Of a stretch of DNA of 64,000 nt, positions 57,622 through 64,000 are shown piece after piece; position 1 is the stretch's first letter; each line of letters starts with the position of its first letter. The translations under genes and the position numbers were made by a program. The notes beneath the pieces were generated by a model. It did not search any database, was not told where the DNA came from, and saw nothing but the letters and a program-made list of their open reading frames with translations. Source of the stretch: Comamonas avium (GTDB lineage Bacteria; Pseudomonadota; Gammaproteobacteria; Burkholderiales; Burkholderiaceae_C). The stretch is taken from assembly GCF_014836675.1 (NCBI RefSeq), contig NZ_JACSQK010000005.1, positions 234,392-298,391 of the forward strand. The letters run 5' to 3'.

Positions 57622-57702
57622 AAAGCACTGAGACATCCACGAAGCGCGACTGAAATGGCTGCTGCCATCAGCAATGCGCGCTTCGTGGATCTCGGTGCTT
57701 TT
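57622..57702. repeat. long imperfect inverted repeat between thiC and the amidase
   Basis: Arms of about 25 bp (57622-57648 and 57677-57701; end core CCACGAAGCGCG / CGCGCTTCGTGG) around a 28-base loop, in the convergent gap. It forms a strong hairpin and may serve as a terminator for both genes, though the T run is short. Confidence 0.85.
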
Positions 57703-57731
57703 GCAGCTCTGAGAAGGCGTTTTTTTAGGAC

Positions 57732-59030
57732 TTAGAGACTGGCGCTGATGGCTTGGGCGAGCGCCAGCAAGTCGCGGTCAGCACCTCGCTTGCCAACGAC
57801 CATCAGGCCCACTGGCAACTCGCCTTGAGAGCGGGGCAATGGGATAGAAGCTGCAGGCAGGTCGTAGAAGTTGAAGACGGACGGGTTGCGCAGAACCAGC
57901 ATGTTGGTGCGGTTGAACTCTGCCGCGTCGTCCAGGCTTTGGATCGTCGGAGCAACGACTGGAACTGTTGGCAGCAGCAGTACATCGAAGTCTGCGATGG
58001 CTGCATCGAGCTGCGGCTGCAACTTGGCACGCGCTTGCTGCACGGAAACGTAGTGTGAAGCTGCAACCGTTTGCCCACGGGTAATACGTGCTTTGACCAG
58101 CTCGTCCAGCTGATCGTCTGTGCCATTGGCAAACAGCTCCTGGTGGATCTGAGCCGCCTCACAGGCAATCAAGGTGCCGTTTTCCTGGAGCTTGAATGGC
58201 GCGCCAAGCAGGTGGTCCAGATCCGCGTCCACGGCTTTGATGCCGCTGGCTGTCAACTGCCCCAACGCTGATTCAAACGCTTTGAGCACTTGCTCATCCG
58301 CATGCGTAAAGAGCAGGCCACGAGGGATGCCTACACGCAGGCCATCAACGCTTCGCACAATCAATGGCTCCCATTTCTGGCCAGCCAGTACGGCATCGGT
58401 CTTGGCGCAGTCAAGCACATCATTGGCCAATGGGCCAACGGTGTCCAGCGAGTACGACAGGGGCAATGCCCCTTCGCGTGTCACCCGCGCCTGCGTGGGC
58501 TTGAAGCCGGTGACGCCGTTCAGCGCTGAGGGAATGCGGATGGAGCCTCCGGTGTCGGAGCCAATGGCAATCTCGCACATGCCGCGTGCCACAGCAACAC
58601 CCGCACCAGAAGACGAGCCTCCGGGGATGCGGCTTGCATCCTTGGCATTGCCAGGCGTGCCGTAGTGCGGATTGATGCCGATGCCCGAGAAGGCGAACTC
58701 GGTCATGTTGGTTTTGCCAATGATCACAGCGCCTGCACAGCGCAGGCGCTGCACGATGACCGCGTCTTGCTGGGCCGGTGGCGCTGTACGCAGCACCTTG
58801 GAGCCAGCGGTAGTGGGCTCGCCAGATACATCAAACAGGTCTTTGATCGATACGATACGGCCATCGATAGGGCTCAAAGAGATGCCAGCTGCGGCCCGGG
58901 CGTCGGCTGCTGCAGCCTCTGCCCTTGCGGATGCGGTGTAAACCTTGACGAAGATGCGAGCACCTTCATCACCAGCAGCGGCAATGGCTTGCAGCGCTGC
59001 TTCGGTTCGTTGAACACAATGTTTGGACAT
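57732..59030 (-). CDS. amidase signature family hydrolase
   Basis: Amidase of 432 residues with the Ser-cisSer-Lys triad in place: Lys63 (SIKDLFD), cis-Ser139 in RIPGGSSSGAGVAVARG, and nucleophile Ser163 in GSDTGGSIRIPSALNG. It hydrolyses an amide or a similar bond; the substrate is unknown. It is 14 bp downstream of the DUF2848 gene on the same strand and belongs to the TRAP-transporter operon, so it likely acts on the imported compound. Confidence 0.9.
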   Translation of the reverse strand: MSKHCVQRTEAALQAIAAAGDEGARIFVKVYTASARAEAAAADARAAAGISLSPIDGRIVSIKDLFDVSGEPTTAGSKVLRTAPPAQQDAVIVQRLRCAGAVIIGKTNMTEFAFSGIGINPHYGTPGNAKDASRIPGGSSSGAGVAVARGMCEIAIGSDTGGSIRIPSALNGVTGFKPTQARVTREGALPLSYSLDTVGPLANDVLDCAKTDAVLAGQKWEPLIVRSVDGLRVGIPRGLLFTHADEQVLKAFESALGQLTASGIKAVDADLDHLLGAPFKLQENGTLIACEAAQIHQELFANGTDDQLDELVKARITRGQTVAASHYVSVQQARAKLQPQLDAAIADFDVLLLPTVPVVAPTIQSLDDAAEFNRTNMLVLRNPSVFNFYDLPAASIPLPRSQGELPVGLMVVGKRGADRDLLALAQAISASL

Positions 59031-59044
59031 GGCTGCAATCTTTA

Positions 59045-59722
59045 TCAGGCAACTTCGGGAAGGATTTCAATTTCGTAGCGGTGGTGCAGCGAACGGTTTA
59101 ACACCGGATCGTGCAGCTCCATCTCGAACACTGTCGATGGGCGAATGCCACCGATAGCGCCAACGGTGCCACAGGTCATCACAGTGCCTTGCGCAAATGT
59201 ACCGTCGTAGCCGCTGATCAGATCGCGCGGTGTGCGCAGGGTAGACATGGGGCCATCCTGGTACTGCTTGCGCTCACCATTTTCAGTGATCCACGAGCGC
59301 AGGATCAGGGAGTCGATGTGCTCTTCCACATCAGCGTACAGCCAAGCGTCTTTGGCCGCTGGCTTGGCGCACACCTGTTTGGACAAGGCCACGCTGTAAG
59401 CCTCCAGCTTGCGGTCTGTATGGTCAGAGGCAATGCTCAGGCACAGCTGACCTTCGGCTTCAAACACCAGTGCTTCGATTTCACCGGATGAGTGCGGGCC
59501 CACGACCTGCACCACAGGCTCTTGCGTGAACTGGTTTGCACCAATGCGGTAGTACAGGGGAACGCTGGTTGGGCGCGGCACGCCAATGGCGGCCAGCTCT
59601 TCGATGTGGTGCTCAATGGCGGCAATGTCACGGCCAGCCCAGCCCGCAACGATCAGGTGGTTCAGTTCAACTTCCACGGCACGGGTCTGCCCTTTGGATT
59701 CGATGTTGAAGGTAGCTTGCAT
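59045..59722 (-). CDS. DUF2848 family protein
   Basis: A 225-residue protein of the DUF2848 family. FAH-like features are suggestive: SDHTDRKLEAY, FAQGTVMTCGTVGAIGGIRP followed by STVFEMELHDP, similar in layout to the GT-rich metal-binding end of fumarylacetoacetate hydrolase folds. I start at the ATG after GGAAATACAA; a TTG seven codons upstream is possible. It lies between the TRAP permease and the amidase. No function is established; a role in cleaving or isomerising the imported acid is possible. Confidence 0.75.
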   Translation of the reverse strand: MQATFNIESKGQTRAVEVELNHLIVAGWAGRDIAAIEHHIEELAAIGVPRPTSVPLYYRIGANQFTQEPVVQVVGPHSSGEIEALVFEAEGQLCLSIASDHTDRKLEAYSVALSKQVCAKPAAKDAWLYADVEEHIDSLILRSWITENGERKQYQDGPMSTLRTPRDLISGYDGTFAQGTVMTCGTVGAIGGIRPSTVFEMELHDPVLNRSLHHRYEIEILPEVA

Positions 59723-59749
59723 TTGTATTTCCAATGATTTCAAAAACAG

Positions 59750-61033
59750 TTAGCCGAAGGTGGTGGGCATCCACATGGCAATGGCCGGGAAGAGGGCCAG
59801 CAGCAGCAGCATCACGAACATGGCTGCGACAAAGGGCAGTGAACCCACTATCACATCGTTCATGGAGCCAGACTTGCGCAAGCTCTGCACGACGAAGAGG
59901 TTCATGCCCACAGGCGGGGTGATCAAGGCGGCTTCAACCAAAATGATGATCATGATTCCAAGCCATACGGGGTCGTAGCCCAGACCGATCATCACGGGGG
60001 CCACGATGGGGATCGTGGTGATCATCATGGACAGCGTTTCCATGAAGCAGCCCAGCACCAGATAGAAGACCACCAGGACCAGCAACATCCAGCCTGCAGA
60101 CAGACCCAGGCCACCGATGAAGTCAGTAATCGCATTGGTCAAACCCGTTGCCGACATCACGAAGTTCAAGAAGGCCGCGGCGATCACGATCAGCATGATC
60201 ATTGCGGTGGACTTCATGGTGCCTTCGACAGCTTCGCGCAGCATATTCAAAGACAGGCGGCGGTAGAACGCCGCCAGCACCAGCGCACCGAACACGCCCA
60301 GCGCAGCAGCCTCTGTAGGGGTTGCCAGACCTGCGTAGATCGATCCCACCACCAAAAAGAAGATGCCCAGCGGAGGCAGCAGGTTCACCAAGCTGCGAAA
60401 ACGCTCACCCCAGCTGGCGTGGATCTTCTTGCCACCCCATTGAGGCTTGAGAACGCAGGCGATGATGATCGTCAGGATGAACAGCCCCGCCAGCATGAAG
60501 CCGGGGATGATGCCGGCCAGATACAGCTTGGGCACGGAAGAGTTCGTGAGAACGCCGTACAGCACCAGGTTGATCGACGGCGGAATCAAGATGCCCAAGG
60601 TGCCACCAGCAGCCAGGCTGCCCAGAAACAGGGATTCCTTGTAGCCGTGCTTCTTGATCTGTGGAATAGCCACAGTGCCTACGGTGGCAGAAGTGGCCAC
60701 GCTGGAGCCGGAAGTGGCCGAGAACAGCGTGGACGCGCCGATGTTGGCGTGCATCAAGCCTCCGGGCAGCCACGACAGCCACAGGCTCATGGACTGGTAC
60801 ATCTTCTCTGCCAGGCCGGCGCGCAGCAGCACCTCGCCCAGCAAGATGAACAAAGGAATGGCGACCAGCAGGAACTCGTTGTTGGAGTTCCATGAGATCT
60901 CACCAAGTGCTCGCGTCAGCGGAAGCTCAGAAAACATGGGGTCCAGGGTCAGGCCCAGAACGCCAAGGGCGGCGCCAACCGGGATACTCAACCCGATAAG
61001 CACCAGCAAAATGGTCATTGCGGTTGCAATCAT
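59750..61033 (-). CDS. dctM: TRAP transporter large permease
   Basis: DctM-family inner membrane subunit of 427 residues with about twelve helices. Family stretches: SGSSVATSATVGTVAIPQIK, GTLGILIPPSINLVLYGVLT, YAGLATPTEAAALGVFGALV and ALITPPVGMNLFVVQSL. Its start overlaps the dctQ stop (ATGA). Together with the small permease and periplasmic receptor it forms a complete sodium-driven TRAP transporter. dctM is used in the family sense; dicarboxylate transport is not implied. Confidence 0.94.
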   Translation of the reverse strand: MIATAMTILLVLIGLSIPVGAALGVLGLTLDPMFSELPLTRALGEISWNSNNEFLLVAIPLFILLGEVLLRAGLAEKMYQSMSLWLSWLPGGLMHANIGASTLFSATSGSSVATSATVGTVAIPQIKKHGYKESLFLGSLAAGGTLGILIPPSINLVLYGVLTNSSVPKLYLAGIIPGFMLAGLFILTIIIACVLKPQWGGKKIHASWGERFRSLVNLLPPLGIFFLVVGSIYAGLATPTEAAALGVFGALVLAAFYRRLSLNMLREAVEGTMKSTAMIMLIVIAAAFLNFVMSATGLTNAITDFIGGLGLSAGWMLLVLVVFYLVLGCFMETLSMMITTIPIVAPVMIGLGYDPVWLGIMIIILVEAALITPPVGMNLFVVQSLRKSGSMNDVIVGSLPFVAAMFVMLLLLALFPAIAMWMPTTFG

Positions 61034-61656
61034 GCTTTCACCTGCTCTCTCTCGGACTGGATCAAACGCTCGCCGTTGGCGGCCTCTTCTTGCGCTTCTT
61101 CTTGGGCGGAGCGAACACCGCACAACAGCTGCAATGCACCGATGTCACCAGTCACCAGCAGGTAAGACGATCGGGCAAGCATCAAGGTCATCACGATGCA
61201 CATCCAGGCCAGACCGATGAACCACATGCCCTGTGGAATCCAAAGCGGCGTTGCCATGGTGGAGTTGGCTGTGGAGCTTTGTATCCATGAAGCGGCCAGC
61301 ACGTCCCAGGCGTAGTAGGTCAGAAAGACCATGAAAACGCCCAGAGCCACGACAGAAAGCCAGTCCAGAAACGCAGCCAGCTTGACGGGCAGTTTCTGGT
61401 AGAGCACGTCCACACGCACATTGGCGCGCTGGAGGGTGGCAAAGGCCAGTGCCCAGCTGGTGCTGATGGCAAAAGCAAAGCTTGAAAGTTCATCGGCACC
61501 ACCGGTGGTGAAGTTCCAGAACTTGCGGGCGACAACGTCAAAGCAGATAAGCAAGACGCTGGCGATGAGAAGGGATCCTGCTGCCCAGACCGCGTACTGT
61601 GAGAGTACGTTGGCCAAGCGAAGCGGAGCCCACTGTTTTTGTGCAGCTAAGTTCAT
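61030..61656 (-). CDS. dctQ: TRAP transporter small permease
   Basis: DctQ-family subunit of 208 residues with four membrane helices (e.g. AVWAAGSLLIASVLLICFDV, DWLSVVALGVFMVFLTYYAW). FNFTTGGADELSSFAFAIST-like and RANVRVDVLYQKLP match the family. It is coupled to dctM by a 4-base overlap, downstream of the receptor gene by 60 bp. Confidence 0.9.
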   Translation of the reverse strand: MNLAAQKQWAPLRLANVLSQYAVWAAGSLLIASVLLICFDVVARKFWNFTTGGADELSSFAFAISTSWALAFATLQRANVRVDVLYQKLPVKLAAFLDWLSVVALGVFMVFLTYYAWDVLAASWIQSSTANSTMATPLWIPQGMWFIGLAWMCIVMTLMLARSSYLLVTGDIGALQLLCGVRSAQEEAQEEAANGERLIQSEREQVKA

Positions 61657-61716
61657 GACTCGTCCCTTTAAAGCTTGGCGGACGAATCCGCCAATTTCAT
61701 GCTGTTTAAAGAAAAA

Positions 61717-62760
61717 TTACTTCTTTGCTGTCAGGCCCACGACCTTGCCGATCGTTGCGTTGAAATCACCCACGCATTGCGCGTTGCAGCGAGCAGCCCA
61801 CTTGGTCAGAACCTTCTCTTCAAAGATCTGCTTCAGCGCGGCCTTGTCAGCTGCGGTCGGCTGGACCAGAACCATCTTGCCCTTCACGGCTTCCTTGCAA
61901 GCAGCTGCGCCTGTGTTGCAGTCGTAGCCCTCCTGGGTCTGTTTTGCCGCGCCAGCCCAGATGTCATTGACCAGGGTTTTGTACTTGTCCGCGATCAGCG
62001 CCTGAACACCGGGGTTGAGCTTGTCCCAGGATTTCTTGTTCACTGCGTGAATCTGCTGGTTCCAGTTGATGGGCAGTGCGTACAGGTGGGTGGAGACCTC
62101 GTACCACTTGGCGGAGTAGCCAGACAGCGAGCCAGTGATCGCGCAGTCCACCACCTTGTTTTGCAGCGCAGGCACTACCTCGCCGAAAGCCATGGTCACG
62201 CTGTGACCGCCCAGAGCCTCCACAAACTCAGCCTGAGTGCGGCTGGAAGTGCGCACCTTCTTGCCCTTCAGGGAAGACAGATCCTTGATGTCGGCGTTAC
62301 AGAACAGCACCTGTGCGGGGTAGGTGGACATGCCCAGCACCTTGATGCCCTGGTTGCCATAGAACTTTTCGTAGGCAGGCTGGAATGCATCTGTCACTGC
62401 GCGCGCGGTCTTTACATCGGTGGCCAGACCTGCGAGGTCGATGGCCTCATTGATGGGGTTGTCGGCTGCGAAGTAGGCCAGCGTTGAAGTGCCAAACTCG
62501 ATCACGCCGGAGCTCATCAAGCGAATGACTTCAGGCCCCTTCAGGCCCATGTCATTGAAACCCTTGATGTCGGCAGTTACCTTGCCGCCCGAGGCATCGG
62601 GGATGGTCTTGGTCCAGAAAGGCTTCTCAAAATCGTTGTACAGAGTCAGATTGCTCAGAGCCCCAACGACTTTCACCTTGGTTGCAGGCAGATCAGCTGA
62701 CTGTGCTGCAGGAGTGAAAGATGCAATGGCAAACGCAAAAACAGAGAGAGCACGTTTCAT
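61717..62760 (-). CDS. dctP: TRAP transporter periplasmic substrate-binding protein
   Basis: DctP-type receptor of 347 residues with Sec signal (KRALSVFAFAIASFTPAAQS). Receptor motifs: GLKGPEVIRLMSSGVIEFGT, LKGKKVRTSSRTQAEFVEAL (the conserved Arg salt-bridges the carboxylate of the ligand), and VVDCAITGSLSGYSAKWYEV. It binds a carboxylic acid; identity unknown. First gene of the operon, with regulator sites upstream. Confidence 0.92.
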   Translation of the reverse strand: MKRALSVFAFAIASFTPAAQSADLPATKVKVVGALSNLTLYNDFEKPFWTKTIPDASGGKVTADIKGFNDMGLKGPEVIRLMSSGVIEFGTSTLAYFAADNPINEAIDLAGLATDVKTARAVTDAFQPAYEKFYGNQGIKVLGMSTYPAQVLFCNADIKDLSSLKGKKVRTSSRTQAEFVEALGGHSVTMAFGEVVPALQNKVVDCAITGSLSGYSAKWYEVSTHLYALPINWNQQIHAVNKKSWDKLNPGVQALIADKYKTLVNDIWAGAAKQTQEGYDCNTGAAACKEAVKGKMVLVQPTAADKAALKQIFEEKVLTKWAARCNAQCVGDFNATIGKVVGLTAKK

Positions 62761-62834
62761 GATGATGTCCTTTCAGAAAGCCTGAGGCCAGGATGAGCAC
62801 AAATGGTGCGGTGATGCACCAATCTGCAATTACT

Positions 62835-62846
62835 GTGAAATTTCAC
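62835..62846. promoter_or_regulatory. GntR operator, proximal to dctP
   Basis: GTGAAATTTCAC is a perfect 12-bp palindrome that recurs exactly 75 bp away. It lies between dctP and the GntR gene. Confidence 0.7.
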
Positions 62847-62907
62847 TGCAACTTTAGAAGAAGAACTCTTTTAGTTGTAAGAGGGTTTTCCCTTCTTTCT
62901 GAAATTG

Positions 62908-62923
62908 TTGTGAAATTTCACAA
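62908..62923. promoter_or_regulatory. GntR operator, distal
   Basis: TTGTGAAATTTCACAA is a perfect 16-bp palindrome containing the same 12-bp core. The 75-bp spacing between the two centres is about seven helical turns. Confidence 0.72.
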
Positions 62924-63010
62924 TAGCGACAATCCTGCTAAAGCGAGAAACATGCCAGTCAGAAATTTTTATAAGATTGCTACAAGCTGAATGGAACAAC
63001 GGAGATACGT

Positions 63011-63676
63011 GTGATACCCCGACAAGTCAATAAAAGAGGTTCAGCTGTTTCGCAAAATGAGCAGGCCTATGAGCTTTTGCATGGGCGTTTAACTACCCTT
63101 GTGTACAAACCGGGTGAGTACCTGAATACTGCCGTTTTGATGAGCGATCTGGACATGGGCAGAACACCCATCAACCATGCGCTGCATCGACTTGGCAACG
63201 AAGGGCTGATACAGATCATTCCCCGCAAGGGCGTGATGGTCTCGCCTCTGTCGATTGATGACGCGCTGCACATGATTGATGTGCGTCTTGTCAATGAAAA
63301 ACTGTGCCTGAAACTGGCGGCAAAGAACATCACCAAGGCAGAGATTGAGCAGCTGCGTTCCATCAATTTGGCGTACAACAAGGCCGTGGCCAATCGCGCT
63401 GTGGCTGAGGTGATGAGCCTGGATGGCATGTTCCATGAAGTGCTGGCCACTGCATCTCGCAATCCTGTGCTTATCGATGTCTTGCGTGTGCTGCATGCCC
63501 GTTCACAGCGTTTCTGGGCAATCTCACTTTCCAGCAGCGGGCATATGAATGAAGTTCAAGATGAGCATGAGTTGGTTGTGGATGCGCTGGAGCAAGGGGA
63601 TGCCGAGTCTGCGCAGCAAGCAATTTCTGACCATGTGCTGTCGTTCAGGAATGCGCTGATCAATGCCCGGTCCTGA
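63011..63676 (+). CDS. GntR-family regulator of the TRAP cassette
   Basis: GntR/FCD-type regulator of 221 residues: N-terminal winged HTH (YELLHGRLTTLVYKPGEYLN, GRTPINHALHRLGNEGLIQI) and a helical FCD effector domain. It is divergent from dctP and probably controls the TRAP-DUF2848-amidase operon through the two palindromes. The start is a GTG after GGAG; the effector is unknown. Confidence 0.88.
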   Translation: MIPRQVNKRGSAVSQNEQAYELLHGRLTTLVYKPGEYLNTAVLMSDLDMGRTPINHALHRLGNEGLIQIIPRKGVMVSPLSIDDALHMIDVRLVNEKLCLKLAAKNITKAEIEQLRSINLAYNKAVANRAVAEVMSLDGMFHEVLATASRNPVLIDVLRVLHARSQRFWAISLSSSGHMNEVQDEHELVVDALEQGDAESAQQAISDHVLSFRNALINARS

Positions 63677-64000
63677 TGGGGTGTGTGCGTTGTTGTGGCA
63701 CCAATCAGTCCACGCCACAGTGCCGGCTTGTGTGAAGCGGCTAATGCAACAGCGCCCGGTGGTGATGGATGTGAAACTGACATGGAGACAACGGATCACT
63801 CCATGCGATTCCTGACTGCTTCCGGCTCTTTTTTATTTCGATGGTGATTGCATGCGTGCTGTCTCCATGCATTGCAGCGTGGATAAAGCAGTGTGCTCAA
63901 CAGGCCACCCTGCTGTCTTGCTGTCCTGCAAGGCAGCTTATGACCGCATAAAACCGCAGTACCTTCTGTCACTGAGAAGTTGTTCAAGCAGCAAGCAATG
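63677..64000. other. region after the GntR gene, no gene seen
   Basis: The last 324 bases hold no gene I can support; frames on both strands lack family-like sequence. A gene could start beyond the window. Confidence 0.5.

Overview
The window looks like a chromosomal segment of a Comamonadaceae bacterium, most likely a Comamonas-type species (order Burkholderiales). This is inferred from moderately high GC with uniform codon use, two Bug-type tripartite tricarboxylate receptors, an lldP-lldR-lldD operon, the conserved yicC-gmk-rpoZ-spoT block next to a kinase/phosphatase pair, rdgB and hemW, and short intergenic palindromic repeats. No phage, integrase, transposase, plasmid gene or CRISPR array was seen. 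The region reads as ordinary chromosome with several accessory metabolic cassettes.

Layout. 1-6.5 kb: 3' part of a class A penicillin-binding protein, then a leftward L-lactate operon (lldP, lldR, lldD) with two LldR-type operators upstream. 6.8-15.7 kb: a G-rich heptamer tandem repeat, an FtsX/YbbP-type permease, a DksA-type zinc-finger protein, an SDR, a group 2 truncated globin, a LemA-M48 protease-Crp/Fnr operon, a small secreted DUF4148 protein and a first Bug receptor. 16-31 kb: housekeeping genes: Smr-domain nuclease, radC, fkpB-ispH, a CBS-pair protein, serS, tRNA-Ser(CGA), two identical tRNA-Arg(ACG) genes, greB, spoT, rpoZ, gmk, yicC, a Ser/Thr kinase and PP2C phosphatase pair, rdgB and hemW. 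31-35 kb: cell-envelope unknowns (I78-type lipoprotein, DUF2628/SPOR-like protein, an EF-hand membrane protein). 35.5-40.6 kb: a LysR regulator divergent from a three-subunit FAD/Fe-S/cytochrome c dehydrogenase. 40.8-45.8 kb: tetR divergent from a nodT-emrA-emrB efflux operon. 46-50 kb: a B12-type radical SAM protein, an unknown membrane protein and an acyltransferase-3. 50.2-55 kb: tcuR-tcuA-tcuB plus a Bug receptor (tricarballylate/citrate-like use). 55.2-57.6 kb: TPP riboswitch, attenuator and thiC. 57.7-63.7 kb: an amidase, a DUF2848 protein and a complete TRAP transporter, divergent from a GntR regulator with twin operators.

Main non-gene signals. A family of roughly 80-95 bp nested inverted repeats occurs in at least five gaps, four of them between convergent genes, with two related partial copies. 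A (CCCCAAG)n array gives about ten regularly spaced G-runs on the minus strand. Paired operator palindromes lie in the lld and TRAP control regions. A complete TPP-riboswitch/attenuator leader precedes thiC. The best candidates for something undescribed are the dispersed nested palindrome family, the TRAP-amidase-DUF2848 catabolic cassette of unknown substrate, and the EF-hand membrane protein.
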